Below are positions 1 to 8,545 of a DNA stretch of 64,000 bases, piece by piece (position 1 is the stretch's first letter; each line of letters starts with the position of its first letter). This stretch comes from Gracilimonas sp964505215. Its GTDB lineage: Bacteria; Bacteroidota; Rhodothermia; Balneolales; Balneolaceae. The notes under the pieces are model-generated. The model saw nothing but the letters and a program-made list of their open reading frames with translations, had not been told where the DNA came from and made no database searches. The stretch covers positions 1 to 64,000 of the forward strand of contig CAZDGU010000005.1 in assembly GCA_964505215.1 (NCBI GenBank), given 5' to 3'. Made by a program: the position numbers and the translations under genes.

Positions 1-105
1 TAAGTTAACGTTATTTGTTGTTACTTAGACAGAGTTTGATTTACACTCTCCCTCTAAAAGTAAATCTGTTATGTTTTCAACAATTTTATCTCCCATCTCA
101 AGTAA
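1..105 (-). other. Left edge, downstream of the sspD-like gene
   Basis: These 105 bases lie downstream of the sspD-like stop. On the minus strand a 23-codon reading frame runs from an ATG at 96 to a TAA at 25. It has no recognisable match and may be a small gene, a leader peptide or chance. No terminator hairpin is visible, so transcription could continue past base 1. In known Ssp loci an SspE-type effector may follow there, but nothing in the window shows it. Confidence 0.3.
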
Positions 106-1302
106 CTAAATAAAACAAACCGTACACCCTGCATAGTCTTCATCTTCTTTATCGAAGTAATCCCCCTTTTCTTCTTCCCCGAGGAGGTTATTTAGGAGTG
201 TTTTGGATGTCTTTCCGTTGCTTTTTTCCTTTTTCTCAATGTGCCTGAGCTTAATATCCTTTACTCGTTCTGGCTGAGTGAGCTCTTCCAGTGATTCTCC
301 TTCAATCCAGGTGAAGCCATCTTTTTCATATTTTTTAGCCTCTTCAAATTTTTCTCTATTGTTTTCATATAACCAAATCCATTCAATTTTCTGCTGGTAA
401 AAGCAAAAGAAACATCCTGAGCGAGTTCTAGAGTAGGTACCCTTTTTTCCATCTACTTCATACTCTATTTTCTTATAGTATTCTGGAACTCCAACAGAGT
501 TTTCAAGCATATCAAACACTTGATCTCTCACAATAATCTGATCGGTTGTGGGTATATGAGATTTGTCAAGTATTGGGAATTCGTGTTCTTCAAGTTGAGC
601 AAGAGGGAAGTCTGTTTTTTTAAGAAAATGAAAGACTGCTCTGTTAAATGCAGTGACATTAAGATTTAATAAGGCATTCACTTTCTTATTAAAGTTATGC
701 TCAACGGAAATAGGGCGCTCAACCTCTTCAAGAATTCGTTCCAGGTTATTTGGCTTGACGATATTTTCATAAATATCTTTAAGCTGCCCCGTGTTATGCA
801 TATCCAACACAAGGTCAAGCACATCAAATGACCAGATATTTTTCTTAAACGGAAATATAGTTTGTACATTTTCCTTTGTGGAAATATAGGCTTCTCGTTC
901 TTCATCTCCCCGGATGGCTACATAAGAAATAGTTGGGTCGTCTCCTATATATTCTTCAAACGGTTTCAGCTTTAAATCTTTAGTACACCATCGAGAATAA
1001 GTGGAGGGTAAAAACCCCCCATAATCATTGAGCATATAATCGAATGGAGAAAGCTCTTCATTGTCTTCAAAATTAGGCTTTGTCATACCCTCTGTTTTAA
1101 CAGCATGAAGCTTTTTCACTTCTAACCCAAGATAAGCTTCCAAGTTCTCGATTAACTCATAGGTTTCATCTAATTCTCTCCCCGTATCACAGCTATAAAG
1201 GTCTAAATCAATTTCTGAAAAGTATTCTCTTAAATATAGTGCAAGAGCTGCACTGTCTTTACCACCGCTTATACCTAATACATGCCTGACTTCTTTACTC
1301 AT
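106..1302 (-). CDS. sspD: PAPS-reductase-like ATP pyrophosphatase (SspD/DndC-type)
   Basis: A 398-residue member of the phosphoadenosine phosphosulfate reductase / N-type ATP pyrophosphatase superfamily. The PP-loop SGGKDS is at residues 12-17 and an RGDEE motif at 131-135. Cysteines occur at 106 (RWCTK), 297 and 300 (GCFFC), and 393 and 396 (GCTVC), which could bind an iron-sulfur cluster as in DndC. In the Ssp system SspD adenylates the DNA backbone before sulfur insertion (family knowledge). The start overlaps the upstream ATPase stop by 4 bases, so the genes are translationally coupled, and a DUF4007 gene precedes both. The SspD role comes from this gene set. A PAPS-reductase paralogue from another defence system is the main alternative. 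The coding sequence is AT-rich compared with the housekeeping genes further right. Confidence 0.75.
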   Translation of the reverse strand: MSKEVRHVLGISGGKDSAALALYLREYFSEIDLDLYSCDTGRELDETYELIENLEAYLGLEVKKLHAVKTEGMTKPNFEDNEELSPFDYMLNDYGGFLPSTYSRWCTKDLKLKPFEEYIGDDPTISYVAIRGDEEREAYISTKENVQTIFPFKKNIWSFDVLDLVLDMHNTGQLKDIYENIVKPNNLERILEEVERPISVEHNFNKKVNALLNLNVTAFNRAVFHFLKKTDFPLAQLEEHEFPILDKSHIPTTDQIIVRDQVFDMLENSVGVPEYYKKIEYEVDGKKGTYSRTRSGCFFCFYQQKIEWIWLYENNREKFEEAKKYEKDGFTWIEGESLEELTQPERVKDIKLRHIEKKEKSNGKTSKTLLNNLLGEEEKGDYFDKEDEDYAGCTVCFI

Positions 1303-4300
1303 TTACTGCTAATGTCCTCTATAAGCTTAAATAATATTGCTAGGTCTTTCTTTCTGTCTCCTGTTAACTGTTCCCGAATATGTTTAAGATTCTCCTCATG
1401 TTCAACTAATGATTTCTTTGATATCTTAATATTTTCTTTGATTGGACTTCTGCCTAATGGAACCAGTTCTAATTTAAAAGCTTCATCCTTACTTTCATCC
1501 ACTTTTTGTTTACTAATTTCAACAAGGCTCTCTAACTCTTGGAGTCTACTCTCCAAATTATAAAAAAGGGTATCTTCCTCATCATCTTTCAGCTTGGAAA
1601 TGGGCTTATCTATCACTGCTAAGCCAACAGCACTTAGCCATTTTTCTCTGTTATCTAGTTTCGAATCTAATCGATTTAAAAGCTTCTTTTGATAGTCTGC
1701 TAAACGGTAACTTTTAATAGAGCAGAATTTACTCCTGATCAATTCAGTGTAATTCTGAAATGATTTTTCTGGTTCTATCTCAAGAACATTTAGTAGATGT
1801 TTTTCTATGCGGTTCAGCAAATCATCAAATGAACCCTCAATTTCAGCAACCTTTGAACTCAGTAGGCCAACAAAATCATTAATAGCTTTTTTACTCTTAA
1901 GCTGCTCTAAATTTGTATATCCTAGTGCCTGAGGGAAACTCTCAAAAAAAGCTTTTTCGGGATCTGTAGCTGTTTTAATTGCTTCTCTTAAGCTTCTAGC
2001 TTCAGGTGATATTTTACTCGTTTTTCTCCCATATTGGTTTAATTCATTATAGGTAAGCAGAAAAGGTCTAATGGTTTCTACAAATAATTTATTTGAAAAC
2101 TCAGTTTCTGATGGAAGATTTTGAAAGGTTCTATATTTGTTGAAAAGTTCTCTTTTCTTCTCATCAATATTAAAAGCTTTGATTTCAAATAATTTTGGAT
2201 TCCTGAACACCAAGTTTACTACATCATAGGTTAGTTCAGGCACATAGGCCTCCTCATGATAGAGCGCGCAATCACTACTTTTCATAATTACATAAATGGG
2301 AATCCAAATTTCAAGAAACCCATTTTTTAGCCCCACAGGTGGTTTTTGCAAATCTTCTATGAGCTGAGTAAGTGGTTTTTTTCCAGACTTGGTACTATCA
2401 AAAAACTCTTCACATATTAACCAAAGTTCAAAAAGCTCACTTTCTTTGGTTGGGGCATAAAAATCCCAGATACCATTTTCTTCTCTATGTAAACCGGTGT
2501 GATTTAGAAGGGATAGATAAATAGTTTTTTCAGCAGGAAAGTGGTCCTCATCAAAGCCCAAATCTTTCTGATATTGATTTTCCATCAACATTCTCAAGAG
2601 CTCTTTACGGGGGCGATAAACAGCAGGACTTACTTTATGCTTATTAATAAGCTCATTTTTATATACAGGTGTTTTGTGATAAATATCTTTTATAATGGTA
2701 GAAAGCTGACTATTAAAAGCTCTTTGTCCATTTATTTCAATTAGCTTTCCGTTATAGATCCACTTTATTTCATCATTAGAACTGTAGATACTATGCAGTA
2801 TGAGTCGATCAAGCTCTTCAATATGAGAACTTCTAAGTGCTTTTAGCTCTTTTTCTGCAACCTTATCGCTTTCTATATTTTCAAGAAGCAAATCTACTTT
2901 ATGAATTTCAAATATCTGGAGACGAAGCTTTTCAACTTCTTCAAAAACCCCATAAAAAATAGCTGTGTTATTCTTTTCTGATGCTCTCTTGGTTTCTTTA
3001 ACATCTGAACCAAATACTAGATTAATGACTCCATCAATAGGTTGATTGATAACTTCATTAAAGGGTTCTTCTGAAATTATGTATTCGAAAAACCGGGGAG
3101 TCCCTGTTTTATAAAAGGCTTCTTTAGCTGGAACATAAGGAAAAGAGAAGTGCTGCTTGATATAAGGAACTACATCATTTACTAATTCAATTTTTTGGGA
3201 TGCATTCTTCAATTCAAGTTCTATATCATAGTCTGTACCATCGAATAGAATAAACTGATTCTTAAAGCTCCTGAACCGGATTATTTTCTTTTTCTCAAGA
3301 TCATTGATGAGTTTGTTTACATCTGTAAGGTTGGATACTTCCTTAAGATATCCAGTAATAAACTCAGAATTTAGTTTTGCTCCTGGTGCTGCAAAGATAT
3401 TCAGTAAGCCAATTACTTTGGTAATATCTTTATAGGCATCAATATCTGCATCGAACATGGCCTCAACTCTTTCTATGGATTTTTTCAATGCATTCCACTG
3501 TATGTAGTGTGGGTTATATTTTGAACTGAGAAATGAATGATGATTATAGATTAAATAATCATAGACCTCACTAATACTGTAGTATTCGTTTGCAGAAACA
3601 TCAAAGCTATTTATACCTCGTTCATCATCGGCATTTAAAAACGTAAATAATGAGCGTTCATTTTGACCATAAGTTTGTAGTGATAACGCTAAGGTTGAAG
3701 CTGAAATAGGATCTAAAGGATATAAAGATCTAGCAAGCTTTTCATCTATCCGGTTTTTAAGAGGGAATACTTGGGCTTCTGAAATAACCGAGATAAGATT
3801 ATTCAGGCTTTTTTCGTCAACCTTTTTATTGTCTTTTTTAAGATGTTCAGAAGCAATGTAAATGAGTTGCTCTACAGGCTCGTTAAATGCTAATTCTTTT
3901 AGTCTTCCTTTTACTTTGTCCCACTCTTTACGCTGTTGAGTATCTAATCCAAAAGCGTAGGAGTCAAAAGCCTGATGTAACGTATTTATCAAGAATAAGT
4001 TCTTTTCCTGTTCATTGGCAAATTCAGCTAGCTGCTGTATGAAATATAACTCAGCATCTGGGTCATTCTTTGCAGCGTATTCTAAGTATTTGCCAAACTC
4101 ATCAATAATGACAAACCAAAAGACTCCATTCTTTTTGTATTCATCATGCTTTTCTTCAATAGCTTTTAATATTTCTTTATCTGTAGCATTCTCCTTAAGA
4201 CCCAGGTGAAGTGCCATATCTTTAAGCAAAGATTCATGGCGCCCAACAAGTATATCAAACTCAAATGATTCAGCTAGTTTTAGTTCTCCATTAAAAGGAT

Positions 4301-4532
4301 CAAAAATATTTTGATGCCCTAGAAGGTTACGCATGAACGCGACTAAGAAAGAAGACTTTCCTGTACCATAAGAGCCAATAATAGAGAAGGAATGAACCCC
4401 GCTATCGAAACTAGAAACGATTTGACTATAGATATCTATAGAATTGGGAGTTACTAAATATTCAAAATTCTTATTCGAATCTCTTTTAATATTAACAGAT
4501 GGTGAGAATGATGCGTTAGTAGAATTAGGCAT
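1299..4532 (-). CDS. sspC: Large P-loop ATPase of the Ssp phosphorothioation cassette
   Basis: A 1077-residue protein with a clear Walker A (GSYGTGKS, residues 53-60) and Walker B (VIIDEFGK, acidic pair at 144-145) near the N-terminus. A long, mostly helical, charged remainder follows, with coiled-coil-like stretches near the C-terminus. No methylase, helicase or nuclease motif is visible. It sits between a DUF4007 gene (8-base overlap) and a PAPS-reductase-like gene (4-base overlap), so the three are co-transcribed in the order B-C-D. In characterised Ssp loci the middle gene encodes the ATPase SspC needed for phosphorothioate modification. Function is inferred from context plus the NTPase fold, and the C-terminal part is not recognised. 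Confidence 0.7.
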   Translation of the reverse strand: MPNSTNASFSPSVNIKRDSNKNFEYLVTPNSIDIYSQIVSSFDSGVHSFSIIGSYGTGKSSFLVAFMRNLLGHQNIFDPFNGELKLAESFEFDILVGRHESLLKDMALHLGLKENATDKEILKAIEEKHDEYKKNGVFWFVIIDEFGKYLEYAAKNDPDAELYFIQQLAEFANEQEKNLFLINTLHQAFDSYAFGLDTQQRKEWDKVKGRLKELAFNEPVEQLIYIASEHLKKDNKKVDEKSLNNLISVISEAQVFPLKNRIDEKLARSLYPLDPISASTLALSLQTYGQNERSLFTFLNADDERGINSFDVSANEYYSISEVYDYLIYNHHSFLSSKYNPHYIQWNALKKSIERVEAMFDADIDAYKDITKVIGLLNIFAAPGAKLNSEFITGYLKEVSNLTDVNKLINDLEKKKIIRFRSFKNQFILFDGTDYDIELELKNASQKIELVNDVVPYIKQHFSFPYVPAKEAFYKTGTPRFFEYIISEEPFNEVINQPIDGVINLVFGSDVKETKRASEKNNTAIFYGVFEEVEKLRLQIFEIHKVDLLLENIESDKVAEKELKALRSSHIEELDRLILHSIYSSNDEIKWIYNGKLIEINGQRAFNSQLSTIIKDIYHKTPVYKNELINKHKVSPAVYRPRKELLRMLMENQYQKDLGFDEDHFPAEKTIYLSLLNHTGLHREENGIWDFYAPTKESELFELWLICEEFFDSTKSGKKPLTQLIEDLQKPPVGLKNGFLEIWIPIYVIMKSSDCALYHEEAYVPELTYDVVNLVFRNPKLFEIKAFNIDEKKRELFNKYRTFQNLPSETEFSNKLFVETIRPFLLTYNELNQYGRKTSKISPEARSLREAIKTATDPEKAFFESFPQALGYTNLEQLKSKKAINDFVGLLSSKVAEIEGSFDDLLNRIEKHLLNVLEIEPEKSFQNYTELIRSKFCSIKSYRLADYQKKLLNRLDSKLDNREKWLSAVGLAVIDKPISKLKDDEEDTLFYNLESRLQELESLVEISKQKVDESKDEAFKLELVPLGRSPIKENIKISKKSLVEHEENLKHIREQLTGDRKKDLAILFKLIEDISSK

Positions 4533-5403
4533 AATATTTCTCGAGAATCTCTAATGATTTGTACTCTTTGGTAAATTGTAGCTCTCTTATTCCTGCATCT
4601 TCCGTATAAGTTACACCATCAAATTTTTCAGTGATAACTTTAATGTGCTCAAGTAAACTATCGGCATTCAAAGCAAAAACTAAACCGGGACTGTTCTCAT
4701 CATTCAATAAATGATTAAATGAAATCGATTTTGATTCACTAAAGTCTGGATTTGAAAGAATCGAGTAAAAAACTATTTCTGTGGGTAAAGTTGAGCGATA
4801 TTCATTTTTACATTCGAACCAATTTTGTCGGCCAGCAATAGGCCTTATTAAGTCTAGCTCAAATAAAAGTGAGGAGAAATCGTCTTCAATACTTTTAGAG
4901 CTATCCTCTGAGCTCGGACGAACATAGCTTTTAAGCAAGACACCTATATCAGTATTTATGGTGTTTTCTGAATGGTTTTCATTCCTATGGTTACATTCAG
5001 ATACCAAAAAATGGGTTAAATGATCCTTCGAGAATTCCACTCTCTTTTTACGGAAATTATTAAAGAAAAGGCTATAAATAGTTTCTTTGCCTTTATCCTG
5101 GTTAGATGTGACTAATTGATAATGCAATAGCCAAAGTGTACCAATGTCTTCTAGATAAGGATCTTTGCCATTGTCATCTAGAATTGTCCGAGCTAATTTC
5201 TGTACTGATCCATTGTCATCTAGCAGTTTAAAAGCCTTTAACCAGAATTTAATAGAAGACACCATGTTTTTGCCAACACCAAGGTCTACTACAGCTAAAT
5301 CATCTGTAAATTTTTTGTTTGTTGTAGCAAATTCGTAACCTTTTTTTAGCCATAAATTTCTACACTGGAAAGATTCATGACCCGAAAAGCTTAATGTGCT
5401 CAT
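4525..5403 (-). CDS. sspB: DUF4007 family protein (SspB-like)
   Basis: A 292-residue protein with the DUF4007 signature: SGHESFQCRNLWLKKGY near the N-terminus (residues 7-23), then an LGVGKNMV segment. DUF4007 proteins are found with PAPS-reductase-like and ATPase genes. The nickase SspB of the Ssp phosphorothioation system is of this type (family knowledge, not testable here). It is the promoter-proximal gene of the three-gene operon, starts at an ATG, and its end overlaps the ATPase start by 8 bases. Upstream is about 1.4 kb of AT-rich DNA without a convincing gene, so this looks like the edge of an acquired defence cassette. Confidence 0.7.
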   Translation of the reverse strand: MSTLSFSGHESFQCRNLWLKKGYEFATTNKKFTDDLAVVDLGVGKNMVSSIKFWLKAFKLLDDNGSVQKLARTILDDNGKDPYLEDIGTLWLLHYQLVTSNQDKGKETIYSLFFNNFRKKRVEFSKDHLTHFLVSECNHRNENHSENTINTDIGVLLKSYVRPSSEDSSKSIEDDFSSLLFELDLIRPIAGRQNWFECKNEYRSTLPTEIVFYSILSNPDFSESKSISFNHLLNDENSPGLVFALNADSLLEHIKVITEKFDGVTYTEDAGIRELQFTKEYKSLEILEKYYA

Positions 5404-6298
5404 TGATAGTTATTCTAGTGAATTATTGGGAAGATTTGTGCTATACAATATAAAGAATTACCAGCCATTTATTTTCTAAATTGAATGTAATAATGGCAAG
5501 TACCAACTTAGGTCATTCCTTTTTCTCATTCTTTCAATGCCCAAACAAATCTTACTTCTTGAATATGGACTAACTGGCTGAAACGCTAAATTCGTGTAGT
5601 TATATGTAAAAAGCTACACACCTCGTCTGGGTATTAATAATAATAATACTTAAACGGTGCCAGGTTTTGTAGTCAGTTAGTACTTGGAAAATCTTAAAAC
5701 CTACCCCCCTTAATATTAAATCCAATTTCAGGAAGATTCTTTTCAAATCTGGATAAACAAACCATATTATATAATTGATTAGTAAAGTTTGTGTTCTTGG
5801 AGGAAAGGCTAAGCTGAAGGTTTTACCCAAAAAAAGAAAAGCATAAAAAAAGCCCGACCGGTTAGTTCCGTGGGCCTGTTTTTTGAATCAGTGCTTTCAA
5901 TATACGGCGGGATTGGGGCCTCGGCCAAATTTAGTTTCTATTGTATAAGTAACAGTAAGTAATCAATATTTGAGTAAAGATGATCATGTTTAACAACAGC
6001 TCAATTGCATATAAAGCGGTTGGGCTGTTCTGTGATTTTTGAAATCGAAGCGCATGCTCAATGCAGCTTTTGAGCATTTCTCTGCTTTTTTGGCTTTTCC
6101 GAACATCCGCAGCATCTCGGAGTCTCGGTTCAAAACGAAGATGCTGCCAAGGGCACCCCAATCCATTTCAATGAGATTCCGGATCGACGCTTTCGTTTCA
6201 CTACAGCTTGCCCGGAATGATGGAGTTTTTCGAGAACTCGCAACATCCTGGTAATCCCGAGATTGCTTCGGCGTTTTAAAGGTGGACAGAGTTATACA
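5404..6298. other. Gene-free AT-rich spacer beside the defence cassette
   Basis: About 900 bases with no supportable gene. It should hold the promoter of the sspB-like gene, but I see no clear -33/-7 pair. Positions 5600-5830 have an open minus-strand frame rich in Ile, Leu and Phe, which is what AT-rich noncoding DNA gives. Positions 5931-6254 are open on both strands, with no start context and no family match, and look like repeat-derived DNA. A hairpin terminator lies at 5844-5884. Confidence 0.5.
5844..5884. terminator. Bidirectional hairpin terminator
   Basis: A stem GCCC..CGG / CCG..GGGC with a six-base loop is flanked by a run of A on the left and a run of T on the right, so it could end transcription in both directions. 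No convincing gene lies close on either side, so it may mark a lost gene. Confidence 0.5.
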
Positions 6299-6644
6299 AG
6301 GTAGCGCCTCGCATAAGTAATGTTATCGTCCGACCACTGTACTCGATTAAACTGCCTGAACAAGACTTGGAGTGGTCAGACGAATATTAAGGGCAGGTAA
6401 GTTTTAAAAGAAACCACTGAGCCCAATATTCAATCCTCAGAAACCATTCCATCACCCGGCTCTCCGGGGTAAACTATGACTCGCCTGTTNNNNNNNNNNN
6501 NNNNNNNNNNNNNNNNNNNNNNNNNNNNNNNNNNNNNNNNNNNNNNNNNNNNNNNNNNNNNNNNNNNNNNNNNNNNNNNNNNNNNNNNNACAGAGCCGAA
6601 TGATGGAATTGCAATACTGCTCGCACCCACTAACACCTTACGCA
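6299..6644. repeat. Two-hairpin intergenic repeat, copy 1 (contains assembly gap)
   Basis: Nearly identical to 7702-7948 except for the N gap. The unit has two inverted repeats. The first pairs CGTCCGACCACT with AGTGGTCAGACG (11 of 12). The second pairs ATTCCATCAcCCGGCTCT with AGAGCCGaaTGATGGAAT (16 of 18) around a loop of about 30 bases. No transposase is nearby. The pair flanks the DUF4382 lipoprotein gene in the same orientation. Confidence 0.8.
6490..6589. other. Assembly gap of 100 N
   Basis: Exactly 100 unknown bases fall in the loop of the second hairpin of repeat copy 1. The intact copy 2 has only a few bases (CAA) at the same point, so the gap is probably a placeholder between contigs. 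Open frames that cross it are not real genes. Confidence 0.9.
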
Positions 6645-6828
6645 TGGTTTCGATGATGCAGTTAGCAGCCGCACTCCCGAGATTTTTTAGCGCTTGATAT
6701 GAAAATTATACTTCTGCAACATCACGCCCGGAAAATGTGAGTTGAGTGCTATAAAAAAGGAACATTCGGTTCAATTCACCCTATAAAAACAATGAATCAA
6801 TACAAATTTTTTATAAAATCTAAGATCA

Positions 6829-7638
6829 ATGAAAATGAATAAGATGAAAAGCTTTTTAACATCACTTGCTTTGTTTTCGGTGCTATTTATGGCCTCGTGC
6901 AGCACCGGCAGTGACTCCTCAATGGGAAATCTACAGGTTCGCCTGCATGATGCTCCCATTAAAAATGCTGAGGAAGTTAATATTTCTATAAAAGAGGTTG
7001 TAGTTAAGGGTGAGAACGGATGGTCTGTTATAAGTAATCCCAATCAAAGCTATAACCTGCTGGAGCTTACAAACGGTGCTTATGAAGTTCTTGGAGATGC
7101 TGAACTGCCAGCCGGCAGGTATAAAGAAATTCGGCTGGTACTCCACGAAACCGGCAATAACATTGTAATTGATGGTCAGGTGCATCCCCTAAAAGTTCCA
7201 AGTGGCTCACAATCGGGTCTTAAACTCAAAATAGATGCTGAAATTAAGGAAAACATAACCTACGTATTGTTACTCGATTTTGATGTTTCCCAATCTATTG
7301 TAAAAGCAGGTAACTCAAAAAATGTGAAATATCTGCTGAAGCCTGTAATCCGCGCTAAAAATAAAGCCGTTACAGGAGCCGTAGCCGGAACCGTGAAGCC
7401 TGCCGAAGCGAGTGCTATGGTATTTGCCACTCAAAACTCAGACACGTTAGGCTTTACCATTGCAGATACGTTGAGCGGCGAGTTTAAACTTATGGGACTG
7501 GAGGAAGGTTCTTATGACATTTCTATTAACCCCCGGAATGATGGTTTTCAGGCCAAAGATACCGCCGGTATTCAGGTTACCATCGGTGAGACTAACGACC
7601 TTGGAAGTATAGAAGTTTCTGAAACCCCACTGTTCTAA
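6829..7638 (+). CDS. DUF4382 domain lipoprotein
   Basis: A 269-residue predicted lipoprotein. A short basic start is followed by a hydrophobic segment and a lipobox-like FMASC at about residues 20-24, placing it on a membrane surface. Residues about 33-180 look like a DUF4382 domain, with the pattern QVRLHDAP..I....VSIKEV near its start and a conserved GRYKEIRLVL segment. The last 90 residues resemble a carboxypeptidase-regulatory-like beta-sandwich (GTVKP ... SGEFKLMGLEEGSYDISI). The function of DUF4382 is unknown. The gene stands alone, has its own terminator just downstream, and lies between two copies of a hairpin repeat. The ATG at 6829 is chosen; an internal ATG at 6844 would also keep the signal peptide. 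Confidence 0.8.
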   Translation: MKMNKMKSFLTSLALFSVLFMASCSTGSDSSMGNLQVRLHDAPIKNAEEVNISIKEVVVKGENGWSVISNPNQSYNLLELTNGAYEVLGDAELPAGRYKEIRLVLHETGNNIVIDGQVHPLKVPSGSQSGLKLKIDAEIKENITYVLLLDFDVSQSIVKAGNSKNVKYLLKPVIRAKNKAVTGAVAGTVKPAEASAMVFATQNSDTLGFTIADTLSGEFKLMGLEEGSYDISINPRNDGFQAKDTAGIQVTIGETNDLGSIEVSETPLF

Positions 7639-7667
7639 TAATTTTAACAGCTATATTTTAACATGAG

Positions 7668-7699
7668 GCCTGCGTCTTTCCGATGCAGGCTTTTTTTTT
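7668..7699 (+). terminator. Rho-independent terminator of the DUF4382 gene
   Basis: GCCTGC and GCAGGC form a perfect 6-bp stem with an 11-base loop, followed by nine T. It begins 30 bases after the lipoprotein stop. Confidence 0.85.
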
Positions 7700-7701
7700 A
7701 T

Positions 7702-7948
7702 AGGTAGCCCTCACAAAAGCATGTCATCGTCCGACCACTGTTCTCGATTAAACTGCCTGAACAAGACTTGGAGTGGTCAGACGATTATTAAGGGCAGGTA
7801 AGTTTTAAAAGAAACCACTGAGCCCAATATTCAACCCTCAGAAACCATTCCATCACCCGGCTCTCCGGGGTAAACTATGACTCGCCTGTTCAAACAGAGC
7901 CGAATGATGGAATTGCAATACTGCTCGCACCCACTAACACCTTACGCA
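7702..7948. repeat. Two-hairpin intergenic repeat, copy 2 (intact)
   Basis: The complete version of the element at 6299-6644, in the same orientation, about 247 bases with few mismatches. It keeps both inverted repeats (7729-7782 and 7848-7914 approximately). Similarity to copy 1 ends after CGCA at 7948, which helps define the right boundary. Confidence 0.8.
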
Positions 7949-8137
7949 AGGAAGGACTTTTTTCTTGCTCGTTTCTGCAACAAATATTTATCAAGTTATT
8001 GAGCTTATTTCCACCCAAATGTAAGTCTCTCCTTGAGGAGAGGGCCCTTCATTCAGCTTCATGTTGAATGAGGTGCGAGAGGTGTTGGCGGTGGATGCAG
8101 GAAATATTGACTACCGGCAAATAGCTCGCACCCGGTC

Positions 8138-8190
8138 TGAACTGTGATTTTTGTGATGTGTGTGATGGACATGATGGGTTGTGGGTATTA
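8138..8190. repeat. GTGAT-rich dispersed repeat
   Basis: The segment AACTGTGATTTTTGTGATG with its TGTGATGGACATGATGGGTT continuation matches 63949-64000 closely and 63625-63643 partly. It is intergenic in every case. Confidence 0.6.
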
Positions 8191-8200
8191 ATCAGAAAAT

Positions 8201-8244
8201 CTCATTAACAAATAACAATTCCTGATAACCAATCCACAACAAAT
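8201..8244. repeat. CTCATTAACAAATAAC direct repeat, copy 1
   Basis: About 44 bases, starting CTCATTAACAAATAAC and ending CAACAAAT, recur at 8491-8534 in the same orientation with a handful of differences. Confidence 0.6.
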
Positions 8245-8490
8245 CGTCCATTGCAAATCGGTCGCTCGGTCTTTCGCAAATCATCGCATGCTCAAGCTTT
8301 CAAATTAAGTTCCAGCATTTCGACCTCCTCTGACTCCTCCTTCTCAAGGAGGAGAACGCATTATTTACAGCTGTCTTTATTTAAGTTAAACAGTTCATAA
8401 AAGCTTGTATTTCGTCCGACTGCCGGATAGGATTAGGCTGAGTGAATACGCTTTACAGAAGGCTGGGGATTGTTAGTGGCTGGCAAGCCC

Positions 8491-8534
8491 CTCATTAACA
8501 AATAACCATTTCCCAATAACTACGCCCAACAAAT
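8491..8534. repeat. CTCATTAACAAATAAC direct repeat, copy 2
   Basis: Second copy of the element at 8201-8244. It ends about 11 bases past the stop of the flippase-like gene. Confidence 0.6.
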
Positions 8535-8545
8535 TAAATCTAAAA

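Larger units (their letters stand above)
7949..8545. other. Gene-free repeat-rich spacer
   Basis: Six hundred bases without a gene. It holds a perfect hairpin CTCTCC-TTGA-GGAGAG (8027-8042) and a second perfect one, CTCCTCCTT-CTC-AAGGAGGAG (8334-8354). It also has a GTGATTTTTGTGATG-type repeat (8138-8190) and two direct copies of a CTCATTAACAAATAAC element (8201-8244, 8491-8534). Confidence 0.7.

Noticed and set aside
5600..5830. 76-codon minus-strand frame in the AT-rich spacer
   Set aside because: Low-complexity hydrophobic composition, no start context and no family match.
6430..6697. Two open frames crossing the N gap
   Set aside because: They depend on undefined bases and have no protein similarity.
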